A stretch of 18,773 nucleotides of DNA from Candidatus Saccharimonadota bacterium (GCA_900556885.1 UNSQ01000012.1:1-18773); one strand, 5' to 3'; positions 1 to 7,330 are shown, counted from the stretch's first letter. Notes: a model not told the origin generated them from the letters alone. Program-made: numbers and translations.

Positions 1-318
1 GGGATGATTTTGGAGGGCTTGGCGGTCGCGCTAGAAGAGGAAGCGATGATTAAACTCGGACGGCGAAACCAACAATTTTTCCTGAGAGAAATACAGAAAA
101 CTTCTCAAGCTGAAATTGATAAGATAATTGCCACACTACAAGGCAATTTTGAAGACAAGGTTTACGATTATACCAAAATATTTTTCACCGGCGATGATGT
201 TTTACCGCGCTGGGCGGGGTATAAACTTGGGTATTACTTTGTGAAACAACACCTACATCAAACTAGTCAGACTATTGCACAGGCGACTTTGGCAAGTTAC
301 AAGGATTTTATCCTATAG
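1..318 (+). CDS. C-terminal end of a DUF2268-like putative Zn protease (partial)
   Basis: The reading frame is already open at base 1 and ends at TAG 316-318, so only the last ~105 residues are present. They include an EGLAVALEE stretch near the start and, near the end, PRWAGYKLGYYFVKQHL. This resembles the C-terminal part of the DUF2268 family of predicted zinc-dependent proteases, where an 'EGLA' helix follows the HExxH site and a 'GY.lGY..v' segment lies near the end. The HExxH motif itself would lie left of the window, so catalytic activity cannot be judged. The ATG at 4 is probably internal because the frame stays open upstream. A hairpin-plus-T-tract follows within 70 nt. The family call is by pattern memory and moderate at best; the existence of a coding end is well supported. 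Confidence 0.6.
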   Translation, partial: GMILEGLAVALEEEAMIKLGRRNQQFFLREIQKTSQAEIDKIIATLQGNFEDKVYDYTKIFFTGDDVLPRWAGYKLGYYFVKQHLHQTSQTIAQATLASYKDFIL

Positions 319-326
319 ATTGAAGA

Positions 327-358
327 GTCCCTGTCGTGATATGCGTAACAACGGGGAC
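327..358 (+). other. hairpin after the DUF2268-like gene
   Basis: GTCCCTG (327-333) pairs with CGGGGAC (352-358) with one G-U pair and an 18-nt loop. It sits just before the terminator-like hairpin at 363-385 and may form a double 3'-end structure with it. Confidence 0.4.
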
Positions 359-362
359 GAGA

Positions 363-385
363 CGTAGTTTTAAACTACGCTTTTT
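363..385 (+). terminator. probable intrinsic terminator
   Basis: CGTAGTTT (363-370) and AAACTACG (372-379) are perfect complements, followed by C and five T (381-385). The stem is AT-rich at the tip. The position, 45 nt after the stop at 318, fits a terminator for the upstream gene. Confidence 0.6.
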
Positions 386-479
386 GTGATCGCTCATTAA
401 AACCTACGGCGACGAAATAAAACGCATACAGGGAGTAGCAAGGATAAGGCCCTATTGGGGACTAAGAGATGTGGATAAA

Positions 480-635
480 ATGACAGCTGGCGGCGTGCAA
501 TACGTCGAATATGACGATTCGGGTTCAGTCATTAAGAGGTATTCTTTTGAGGAGTATAAGGAGAAGCGCCGCCAAGAAATTAGAGAGTACAACATTGCGC
601 GTGGCATTCCAGAAAATGAAGGAACAGACTTTTAA
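480..635 (+). CDS. small orphan ORF, 51 aa, possibly a truncated gene
   Basis: ATG at 480 to TAA 633-635 encodes 51 charged residues including VEYDDSGSVIKRYSFEEYKE and ending NEGTDF. The frame is open back to a TGA at 387-389, and the translated upstream part also looks protein-like (it contains DEIKRIQGVARIRPYWGL). A GTG at 471 is an alternative start. There is no good ribosome binding site and no clear promoter. The piece may therefore be the 3' part of a longer gene that lost its beginning, or a small gene with a non-ATG start. It converges with, and overlaps by 4 nt, the minus-strand gene ending at 632. No family is recognised. Confidence 0.4.
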   Translation: MTAGGVQYVEYDDSGSVIKRYSFEEYKEKRRQEIREYNIARGIPENEGTDF

Positions 636-1279
636 GAATCAGAATATTCTAGCGTAACCCACAAAAAATCCTGCCCATTCAGTGCCTGCATATACGGCAC
701 GTCGTTGATATCATCTCGCATTAGCTCACCCAGATACAATGCGGCGTCGTTGAGTAATGTGTATTTTTCTCCCTGAGATGCAGCAGTAGGGCTATCAACA
801 CCACATATCTCGGCAACTTGTTTCATAATCATTTCACGATACAGTGCAAACGAATTACAATCGAATGCTGCCAGCAGGTATGCCCAGGTAGACGGAGCAA
901 AGCTTCTGTCTGACATAAACAATTGTGCAAGTTGACTAGCCGTCTGAATACATTCCGCAGCCGTTTCAGGTTTTGCTAACCATAATTCACTCAAGACCGA
1001 ATGGGCATTTCTTCGCGATAAGAGGTCCTTTAGGTCATCAATATCACGCCAGTTAGCAAAATTGCTAGTATTTGTATGGTGCGTTACAATATGCGCGATC
1101 TCTGCAATCGAGTCACTATTAACCGAGTCGTACGTCGCCAGCTCTTTATTAAGGCGCGGCAATATATCCCATTTGTATGATTCATCCCATAAGGCTTTGT
1201 CACCAGAAAATCGTCGCCGCAAGTACTCGTCTCTGTGTGATTCATAAAATGCCTGTAAAGCAAGTTTATTGATTTTCAT
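632..1279 (-). CDS. companion of the nuclease gene, resembles McrB-type N-terminal module
   Basis: The 215-residue protein starts at ATG 1279, chosen because AAGGA lies about 8 nt upstream. The in-frame ATG at 1318 would extend it into the upstream gene. The sequence has an aromatic-rich N-terminus (AFYESHRDEYLRRRFSG), then YKWDILPRLNKEL, a helical middle, and the ending QALNGQDFLWVTLEY. The 'Y.wdiLp.lN' block and a terminal 'aqdFLWv' block recall the non-catalytic N-terminal region of McrB-like restriction proteins. No AAA+ Walker motif or nuclease site is present, so on its own it would be a binding or accessory protein. It overlaps the nuclease gene's 3' end by 14 nt, which indicates co-transcription and probably translational coupling. 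The family call is weak; the two-gene unit is well supported. Confidence 0.75.
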   Translation of the reverse strand: MKINKLALQAFYESHRDEYLRRRFSGDKALWDESYKWDILPRLNKELATYDSVNSDSIAEIAHIVTHHTNTSNFANWRDIDDLKDLLSRRNAHSVLSELWLAKPETAAECIQTASQLAQLFMSDRSFAPSTWAYLLAAFDCNSFALYREMIMKQVAEICGVDSPTAASQGEKYTLLNDAALYLGELMRDDINDVPYMQALNGQDFLWVTLEYSDS

Positions 1280-2378
1280 CTTTTTCCTTTCTTTCGATAA
1301 ATTCATCAAGCGCAGCAATTACCTTATCAACAATTTGCACCATAATCTTGGCGGGCAACACTGGGCCTTTGCGCGACAATTCGCTCGCATCAATATCAGT
1401 CACATTAGGGCAAGCGCCGCCAATATGCTGCTTGAGAATATCACGCAGCAGTACGCGATCGGTCTGCTCGTCAAGATAGCAGTAGTTGATATCGGTCGCA
1501 CCATCAATTGATATTGAGCAAAACGAGCGAGTATGGCCAATTTTCTTAAACACTGGACTAAACTTACCCCATATCGCACCAGTACCCCAGTTAATCTGTA
1601 CATCATGTCGCTTCGCCCATTTCCAGAGTGCATACACAACCGACCGCTGCTCGGGAGAAACAAGCTCGCGGTTACCGTTAACGGCCGCAAAGAAATCCGC
1701 CTCATTCCACTGGCGGCGACCAGATGAACCACTCGCAGCAACCGTCTTTTTCACTTCAGCTCCGTAGAGCCGAGGAATGACAATTTCAAGCTGATCGTGC
1801 GTATAGTACTTAAAATCAACGGCATAAATATCAAACTTACTGTTTTGATTGACATACACAATCACATCACGCAGACGCTCATCTATTTGATCAATCAGCA
1901 CCACAAATTTCAAATTACCCTCGGCCAAATTATCTTGTATAGCACGCATCTGTTCGCTCGCATCATCAATGCCAAAAAACTGCTCATAGTGCTCGCGGAA
2001 TGGATGACCGAAATGATCTTTCGTGTGCGTATCAACCTGTTGCAAAAAAGCATCAAAACTTGTCGCATGACGCCACAGCGCCGCACCGTAGTCGAGCATT
2101 TGCGCTACAACGCGGCGCTTATCAGCATTGCGAAACAGCTTCGTCTCAATAATATAGATATTGCCTACATGGTCAAATCCAAGAGCATCAATCGGTCCGT
2201 GTTCCGTGCTAAATTCACGAGCTGCGATATACAGACGCGCATCTTCATCAATATCGTAAATCGGTATAATGTCGGGATTGTCATAGAGATAGGATTGCAG
2301 CGAATCCTCTTTGTCAAACGACGACTCGTCAATCCGCCGGGAATGCTGCTGATTTTGAGATATGATAATTGATGACAT
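1266..2378 (-). CDS. PD-(D/E)XK nuclease, NucS/DUF91-like
   Basis: This 370-aa protein carries a complete PD-(D/E)XK nuclease signature in its first 100 residues. E24 lies before the SLQSYLYDNPDIIP helix, D64 is in GPIDALG, E78-x-K80 is in IIETKLFRN, and Q93xxxY97 is in AQMLDYGA. This arrangement is known from NucS/DUF91-type and restriction-like endonucleases acting on DNA. The remainder (about 110-370) is a second domain with WKWAKRHD and INWGTGAIWGKF blocks that I do not recognise. It may bind substrate or the partner protein. There is no membrane segment or signal peptide. The gene ends 14 nt inside the next gene (start 1279). No SD of quality precedes ATG 2378. Neighbouring recombinase remains and an XRE-HEPN gene favour a defence or mobile-DNA role over housekeeping repair. 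Confidence 0.85.
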   Translation of the reverse strand: MSSIIISQNQQHSRRIDESSFDKEDSLQSYLYDNPDIIPIYDIDEDARLYIAAREFSTEHGPIDALGFDHVGNIYIIETKLFRNADKRRVVAQMLDYGAALWRHATSFDAFLQQVDTHTKDHFGHPFREHYEQFFGIDDASEQMRAIQDNLAEGNLKFVVLIDQIDERLRDVIVYVNQNSKFDIYAVDFKYYTHDQLEIVIPRLYGAEVKKTVAASGSSGRRQWNEADFFAAVNGNRELVSPEQRSVVYALWKWAKRHDVQINWGTGAIWGKFSPVFKKIGHTRSFCSISIDGATDINYCYLDEQTDRVLLRDILKQHIGGACPNVTDIDASELSRKGPVLPAKIMVQIVDKVIAALDEFIERKEKDENQ

Positions 2379-2457
2379 ACGCTTTACTAGGTACTTCTTT
2401 CCGTTGTATAAGCTTTAGGCGAGCCCGCTCAGTAATGGCGCCTTCATCGGTGCTAAC

Positions 2458-2483
2458 AAAAAAGGACAGCCATTGCGACTGTC
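2458..2483 (-). terminator. intrinsic terminator, minus strand
   Basis: On the minus strand GACAG (2483-2479) pairs with CTGTC (2469-2465) around a 9-nt loop, followed by six T (2463-2458). It would stop transcription entering from the right before the nuclease gene. The loop is nearly the same as in the hairpin at 5745-5766. Confidence 0.6.
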
Positions 2484-2502
2484 TACACACTACGAAGAGT
2501 AA

Positions 2503-2662
2503 ATTACCCAATCGTTTAACAATGGTCGCCCATTTATATGGGTAATTCCACCACTGCTATAGCGACTTACTGTTCGTAATATATAGACTCTGTAATCATA
2601 CCATAAAAATGGTTATTTTATTAGTCATTATTCGCTAGACTTTGCAGGGGGAATTGGGTAAT
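2503..2662. repeat. 10-bp inverted repeat in the nuclease/recombinase-relic gap
   Basis: ATTACCCAAT (2503-2512) and ATTGGGTAAT (2653-2662) are exact inverted copies 140 nt apart. A third partial copy, TGGGTAAT, is at 2539-2546. The gap 2379-2673 otherwise holds no gene that I can see, only AT-rich DNA. The repeat lies directly beside the recombinase relic, so it could be a remnant element end or recombinase site, but 10 bp is too short to be sure. Confidence 0.35.
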
Positions 2663-2673
2663 GTGTTGTTGTC

Positions 2674-3102
2674 ATGAATGAGAATAGTTATATTGAAAAA
2701 TATTGCCTATACGCGCGCAAATCGAGCGAATCCGATGAGCGACAGGCGATGAGAGCATAGACTCCCAGATAAAAGAAATGAAAGACCTCGCTCTACGGGA
2801 GGGCCTGACTGCCCAGAAAGAGCAATAAATGAACGCGACCTTATCGTTCAGCTTGGCGATTTTCTGGAGGAGAACTGCAACCATATCAAAGTGAGCGATG
2901 AGCTAGCGCGGACCATCTCCCATCATATGAACATCGTTGAGTATACACTGAGAGCACATGGCGTTAATTACGACAAAACAAAGCCCCTCGCGGAATATGT
3001 GGTCGCTATGTGCTGACGACAGGTAGCTATAGGCAGCAAGCTGAGCTTGTGAAGGGTATTGATGGGGCGTTTAAGTTGAGAAATCGACGATTATCACTTT
3101 AG
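2674..3102 (+). pseudogene. degenerate large serine recombinase (resolvase/invertase family)
   Basis: ATG 2674 opens MNENSY..., then YCLYARKSSESDERQAM, the N-terminal catalytic block of large serine recombinases (the Ser in 'YaRkSs' is the nucleophile of the family). The frame hits TAG at 2758. In the next frame the match resumes as IDSQIKEMKDLALREGL and stops at TAA 2826. The break looks like a 2-nt AG duplication near 2751: removing it gives AMSIDSQ, the expected continuation. Two further open stretches follow in other frames, 2825-3016 (includes RDLIVQLGDFLEENCNHI) and 3010-3102 (includes TTGSYRQQAELVKG). Each is protein-like, but I cannot assign them. Most of the ~500-aa family length is absent. 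This is a deleted and frameshifted relic and marks the region as a former mobile element. Confidence 0.75.
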
Positions 3103-3437
3103 ACTAGATTGGGTTCCTGGGATTTTGAATCGTGCAGTGCGTCGCTGAAGCTATCCTTCGGTACAGAAGTTATCCAATCAATTTCTTGCCACAATGCTTC
3201 TTACACCCCATACAGAAAGGTTGGCACGTTTTTTTAGATCAGTACATTTAGGTAGTGTTCCCTGTAGAATATTGCCAAGTAATGCCACCACCAGTAATAG
3301 TCGTCTGTATCTTTTTAATGTTTTAGCGGGGATGATTTTTAGAAGATTATATTGAAAAGAATCCTGAGCCCTCCCGCTCCCTGACCGAAACAAGCCAAAC
3401 CGGGGCCGAGTCGTGCGTCTGGGCACCAAATAGCCAA
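3103..3437. other. gap without recognisable gene
   Basis: No supported gene lies here. A minus-strand frame (3178-3429) exists only with a TTG start and has no family resemblance. The part 3360-3420 is noticeably richer in GC than the flanks. The stretch is probably more decayed element DNA between the recombinase relic and the HEPN gene. Confidence 0.4.
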
Positions 3438-5567
3438 CTACTTTACGCCGCGAAGCTTAGCAGAGAAATCATCGTCAATCTTGATAATCAAAGCGATGAG
3501 CAGCCTCAAGGCTATAATATATGTTTTATAATGCTTTTCTTCATCTGCCTTGTCCTCTTTGGACATAGCTCCATGCATGTAAATATTTCGAAGGTCGTGT
3601 CCACTGCTGAATTCTTTTTGATTTAAGTAGTAGCTAAAATAGTCTGCCTCTGGCTTAGTTAAAAGCGACCCTTCTTTTACAAGCCAACCCCTACTGACCA
3701 TTGCATCTATCTCAGCTTTACTTTCAGTCGAGTGGCGATGATAGCTTAGTGCTTCCATCTGGAATAGGTTTTTTAGTATCAGTATTTGTCGCTTGTTCTT
3801 GAACACTAGACGTTTCGGCGCTTTCTTGATAATCCCCCATGCGATGAGCTTGTCTAGAGATTGTTTTTGGTAATTGTGAAAGTCATGGTATTTAACCTCA
3901 TAATTAGTAAGTAGGCTTGCGAGGTCCTTATCTTGGAGAGTGTCATTTATATATGTCAACCTCGACTGATCAGAAAAAAGATAGTGTATTACTTCAAAAA
4001 TCTCAGGACTTTCCGTTACGTACACGTACTTGTCAGATAATTGACTGGGAATTTCCTTATAGTCGGGAGACTTAGATGTAATCGCCAAAAGTTCTTGATT
4101 TATATTGCCGTTCTCGGCATATAGCTTAAATTGTTTTATAACACTATCCATTTCGCTGAAAACATGCTTGCATCTTTCGAAGTATGTAGCGCCCGTGCTT
4201 GACGCTACATAGCTAAAGCCATCAGCACTAAAGGTATCTTTTAGGTAATCGTTAAAGTACCAGGCAATGATATTTTCAAGCTCTTTACCTTCCGATCGCA
4301 GAAATTGTTCATACATCATTACCTGCCCAAACGTACTTTGATCAATAAATTGGAAATGTGCACCCTCAGGATACTCTTCGCGCCCAGTGACTTTCATAAA
4401 GCGCTCAAATATCCCTAGTTGTGACGAGTAAGACGGTAACGTAAGGAGCATGTATTTGTTTGCGATCGGGAAGATATGTATAAAATTACTTAATACCGAC
4501 AGATTATCAGAATTTTCTTTGAGCCATTTTTTACTATAGGTAAACCTAACGGTCTGACCATCGCGCGATATATCAACAGATTCTTTTTGAGTATCAGACA
4601 GTGTTATTTCAATCGCAAATAGCAAGCTGCCTTTGTTTTCTTTAAAGAAGTTATCATTCCATTCGGCATATCGCTGCTTTGCAAGTAATTTTATTTTGTC
4701 ATCAATACCTGCCTCTGGGATTGGTCTCGACCGAGCAATTAGCTGCAGGTAGTTTGGATTTGCGTCTGCACTATTTATATAGCGCTCCAATAGATCGCTT
4801 ACATCCTCTTTTGTGAGGCTTTGAGGCAAGTGAATATCTTGACGTTCATTTTTTTCGAAATATTTTTGGATAATGCACTCAGCATTCTTTATGTCTGATA
4901 GAATAAGCGTTCGTATGTCTTGGTTATATTGCTTTACGATTTGCTTATTGGCCAGTATACTCGACATGGCAACCTTTGAAGAACTGAGTGTTTGAAGCAT
5001 TATATTTGACGTAATTTTATCGTAGCACTTGTGCTCTGAGAGCATCTTCAAAAGGTCTTCGTGATAGTCGAATTTTACGTCTTTGACTATCTCAAAGACA
5101 TTATTTTCGTTTATTCTACTGAAAAATAAGCCAATAGCCTTAAGCAGTTTAGGCTTTAGTGCAATGTATTCATTCAGCTTTTTGTCACCGATATCTTTTG
5201 GAAGAACCAGGTTATCAACATACAGATAAACGTTGTATAGCTCTAAAATATCGTTTATAGTGTAACCCGTTTTATTTTCATCAAAATTTTCTAACAATTC
5301 TATGACTGAACTGATATAGAAGGCAGTTGCTAGGTCTCTAGGGCCATAATACTTAACTTTTTCGCCCATTAATTCTTCATCCTCGGCCTCTACGTATTTA
5401 TTGTAGAGGGCGTCAATCTTTGATAGTAGAGCCTTGCGAGTTGGGGTTGACTTGCCATTTATCCAGCTATTAAGGGTCACCAAAGATACCCCTATATCAT
5501 TAGCAAGCGACTGCTGCGAAAGACCACTGGCGTCCACGATTTCTTGTAATTTCTTTTTATAATCCAT
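3438..5567 (-). CDS. XRE helix-turn-helix protein with C-terminal HEPN-like domain (709 aa)
   Basis: Residues about 5-55 form an XRE/Cro-type helix-turn-helix (LSQQSLANDIGVSLVTLNSW, then INGKSTPTR). A long helical middle (60-600) has no family that I recognise. Near the end, residues 658-666 read DLRNIYMHG, giving R660-x4-H665, followed by an amphipathic helix (ALRLLIALIIKI). R-x4-6-H within 'LRN...HG' is the active-site signature of HEPN domains, many of which are metal-independent RNases in toxins and antiviral proteins. A DNA-binding head on a HEPN tail suggests a self-repressing effector. The base composition is clearly more AT-rich than the housekeeping genes to the right, and the gene lies between a recombinase relic and a tRNA, so horizontal origin is likely. 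The start is set by a perfect TATAAT 6 nt upstream. RNase activity is inference from the motif. Confidence 0.8.
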   Translation of the reverse strand: MDYKKKLQEIVDASGLSQQSLANDIGVSLVTLNSWINGKSTPTRKALLSKIDALYNKYVEAEDEELMGEKVKYYGPRDLATAFYISSVIELLENFDENKTGYTINDILELYNVYLYVDNLVLPKDIGDKKLNEYIALKPKLLKAIGLFFSRINENNVFEIVKDVKFDYHEDLLKMLSEHKCYDKITSNIMLQTLSSSKVAMSSILANKQIVKQYNQDIRTLILSDIKNAECIIQKYFEKNERQDIHLPQSLTKEDVSDLLERYINSADANPNYLQLIARSRPIPEAGIDDKIKLLAKQRYAEWNDNFFKENKGSLLFAIEITLSDTQKESVDISRDGQTVRFTYSKKWLKENSDNLSVLSNFIHIFPIANKYMLLTLPSYSSQLGIFERFMKVTGREEYPEGAHFQFIDQSTFGQVMMYEQFLRSEGKELENIIAWYFNDYLKDTFSADGFSYVASSTGATYFERCKHVFSEMDSVIKQFKLYAENGNINQELLAITSKSPDYKEIPSQLSDKYVYVTESPEIFEVIHYLFSDQSRLTYINDTLQDKDLASLLTNYEVKYHDFHNYQKQSLDKLIAWGIIKKAPKRLVFKNKRQILILKNLFQMEALSYHRHSTESKAEIDAMVSRGWLVKEGSLLTKPEADYFSYYLNQKEFSSGHDLRNIYMHGAMSKEDKADEEKHYKTYIIALRLLIALIIKIDDDFSAKLRGVK

Positions 5568-5573
5568 ATTCCT

Positions 5574-5616
5574 ATTATAACTAACTTTATAAAGTTATTT
5601 AATACTTTATAAAAGT
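5574..5616 (-). promoter_or_regulatory. promoter and paired palindromic operators of the XRE-HEPN gene
   Basis: On the minus strand TATAAT (5579-5574) ends 6 nt before ATG 5567, so the mRNA would be leaderless. Immediately upstream lies AACTTTATAAAGTT (5583-5596), a perfect 14-bp palindrome. A second copy with a one-base insertion, ACTTTATAAAAGT (5604-5616), has its centre exactly 20 bp further away. Two like-facing palindromes two helix turns apart, one between the -35 and -10 positions, is the layout of an autorepressor with a dimeric helix-turn-helix. The encoded XRE domain is the obvious candidate ligand. Confidence 0.6.
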
Positions 5617-5731
5617 TTTATTTACAATAGCTGAATTACACTAGCCTTCATTAACCAATAAGCCTTCTTCTCTTAAGCACCTAATCCTAGTTGATTTAAG
5701 TATATCTTACTAGGAGGTCACAGAACCTAAT
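5617..5731. other. AT-rich gap left of the tRNA-Gln terminator
   Basis: Together with the flanking sites this forms a ~290-nt gap (5568-5859) without protein genes. It contains one copy of a direct repeat (5715-5728). I see nothing else that can be supported. Confidence 0.4.
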
Positions 5732-5835
5732 CACAAAACAAACCGTCCAGCCATTGCGGACTGGACAGTAATTCCTATTTGGCCAAGCTTTACAACAGAG
5801 GTAGTTATTCATGGTAGCTAAAGGTCACGGAACCT
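5715..5835. repeat. imperfect 14-bp direct repeat near tRNA-Gln
   Basis: AGGTCACAGAACCT (5715-5728) and AGGTCACGGAACCT (5822-5835) differ at one base and are 107 nt apart. They flank the tRNA-Gln terminator hairpin. Each has AGGT/ACCT ends, so each is itself a weak palindrome. Either an att-like core or a binding-site pair is possible. Confidence 0.45.
5732..5766 (-). terminator. probable terminator of the tRNA-Gln transcript
   Basis: On the minus strand GTCCAG (5766-5761) pairs with CTGGAC (5750-5745), with a further two G-C pairs across a bulged base. A T-rich run interrupted by G (5744-5732) follows. It lies 93 nt downstream of the tRNA 3' end. Confidence 0.55.
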
Positions 5836-5859
5836 TGTCGCTCACTCTGTTATACAGCT

Positions 5860-5934
5860 TGGCTGGGACGGCAGGATTCGAACCTGCGAATGCTGGGACC
5901 AAAACCCAGTGCCTTACCGCTTGGCGACGTCCCA
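5860..5934 (-). tRNA. tRNA-Gln (TTG)
   Basis: Read on the minus strand, a 7-bp acceptor TGGGACG/CGTCCCA closes a normal cloverleaf. The D-arm contains AAGCGGTAAGG, and the anticodon stem CTGGG/CCCAG holds the loop TTTTGGT (anticodon TTG). The T-arm is GCAGG-TTCGAAT-CCTGC, followed by discriminator G and an encoded CCA (5862-5860). It reads CAA codons. The gene separates the accessory DNA on the left from housekeeping genes on the right, as tRNA genes at island borders often do. Confidence 0.95.
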
Positions 5935-5990
5935 CTATTGCCAGGACAATGACGATTATAGCACGCCAGACAGAAAAAATCCACACATCC

Positions 5991-5999
5991 TGATATAAT
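5991..5999 (+). promoter_or_regulatory. extended -10 promoter, leaderless start at 6008
   Basis: TGaTATAAT ends 8 nt before the ATG at 6008, so transcription would begin at or within a base or two of the start codon. There is no Shine-Dalgarno site and no clear -35. Confidence 0.6.
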
Positions 6000-6007
6000 A
6001 TAACCTA

Positions 6008-7321
6008 ATGAGAAAACAAATTTTTGAGACTTTAAGATTGGAAAAAATCGTTGGCGGCGGGCAAGCTATCGGAACACTTGACGACGGTCGCAAAGCGTTC
6101 GTCTGGGGAGGGCTGCCGAAAGAGCTTGTAACGATTCGCGTGACAAAGAAAAAATCACACTTCGTCGAAGGAATAGCGACGGAAATTATCGAGAAAAGCC
6201 CAGAGCGAATTACGCCGCGGGACGAAAATAGCTATTTAAGCACCAGTCCTTGGCAAATAATGCCGATGTCCAGCGAGCAATTCCAGAAAATCTCGCTAAT
6301 CGAAGAGGCTTTTTCACTTCATAACATCACATTGCCTGAACAAATCAAGGTCTTTTCTGACGGCGTGGAATTTAATTATCGCAATAAAGTTGAGTTCAGT
6401 TGGTTTGGCGACACAACAGAAAATAGCACAAAAGAAACTCTGGACTTAGCGTTTTTCAAGCGTGGCGGCAAAGGAAAAGTTATCGTTGACGGAACCAGCT
6501 TGGCGCATCCGAGTATAAATAAATTGGCAATTGAAATCCGCGACCTATTACGAGAAAAACCAATCGTCGCGCGCCAATTAAAGACGCTCCTGATTCGCTC
6601 AGATAAACAGGGAAACGCCGTCTGGCAATTGTACGTAAAAGATCGAATAGAAAATCTAATTTCCGAAGACGAAGCCAAATTATTATCAGCTAAAGGTGGC
6701 GAAATAATCTATTCCGACCCCAAAAGCCCAGCCAGCAGAATCACAGAGCGCTTGAACAAATTCGGCGACACAACACTGAGCGACACGATTTTAGGAGTCG
6801 CCTTCAACTACGCTTGCGAAGGGTTTTTCCAAGTCAACATTCCCGTTTACGAAAAAGCCTTGAGCGACATGAAAGCGTGGATTGATTGCAATGAAAAATT
6901 GCCGACGCTCGACCTTTACTCTGGAGTTGGAACAATTGGTTTGACAATTGGAGGCGATGACGTGACGCTCGTGGAAATTAACGAACATGCCGTCGCTGAG
7001 ATGCAGAGGAATATTGCCAAGCTGAATCGACCGAATGCCAAGGCAATTTTGGCGCCGAGCGAAAAATCTCTGGAATATATAACGGGCGAGCAAATTGTCA
7101 TCGTTGATCCGCCGCGCGCTGGACTTCACGCGGACGTTACTAATAGACTGCTGGAAACGGCGCCACCTCGGATTATTTATCTGAGCTGCAATCCAGTCAC
7201 GCAAGCGCGAGACGTCAGTCTGCTTCAGGAAAAATACGAAATCGTGCATCATCAAGGCTACAATTTCTTCCCGAGGACGCCACACATTGAGCACCTTGTG
7301 GTTTTGGATAAGAAAGCGTAA
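6008..7321 (+). CDS. class I SAM-dependent RNA m5U methyltransferase (TrmA/RlmC/RlmD family)
   Basis: This 437-aa enzyme of the uracil-C5 RNA methyltransferase family methylates a uridine in tRNA or 23S rRNA using S-adenosylmethionine. Residues ~9-60 look like the TRAM RNA-binding domain. The catalytic part shows Q275 in FFQVN, the SAM-binding loop DLYSGVGTIGL (302-312), DPPRAGL (367-373), SCNP with the nucleophile C394, and the C-terminal HIEHLVVL with E428 as likely general base. The [4Fe-4S] cysteines that many relatives carry after the TRAM domain are missing; that stretch reads SYLSTSPWQIMP. This resembles the cluster-free members. Which uridine is modified cannot be told from sequence. 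The start ATG is fixed by the -10 box 8 nt upstream. Ten bases separate it from the next gene. Confidence 0.92.
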   Translation: MRKQIFETLRLEKIVGGGQAIGTLDDGRKAFVWGGLPKELVTIRVTKKKSHFVEGIATEIIEKSPERITPRDENSYLSTSPWQIMPMSSEQFQKISLIEEAFSLHNITLPEQIKVFSDGVEFNYRNKVEFSWFGDTTENSTKETLDLAFFKRGGKGKVIVDGTSLAHPSINKLAIEIRDLLREKPIVARQLKTLLIRSDKQGNAVWQLYVKDRIENLISEDEAKLLSAKGGEIIYSDPKSPASRITERLNKFGDTTLSDTILGVAFNYACEGFFQVNIPVYEKALSDMKAWIDCNEKLPTLDLYSGVGTIGLTIGGDDVTLVEINEHAVAEMQRNIAKLNRPNAKAILAPSEKSLEYITGEQIVIVDPPRAGLHADVTNRLLETAPPRIIYLSCNPVTQARDVSLLQEKYEIVHHQGYNFFPRTPHIEHLVVLDKKA

Positions 7322-7330
7322 TCTGTAGCC

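Noticed and set aside
1797..2372. 191-aa plus-strand frame opposite the nuclease gene
   Set aside because: It is a shadow of the nuclease gene, which has intact catalytic motifs on the other strand.
3178..3429. 83-aa minus-strand reading frame beside the HEPN gene
   Set aside because: It opens only with TTG, has no ribosome binding site or -10 box, and its composition (Arg-rich start, no recognisable blocks) looks like chance.
5811..5993. 60-aa plus-strand reading frame
   Set aside because: It is the antisense of the tRNA-Gln gene.
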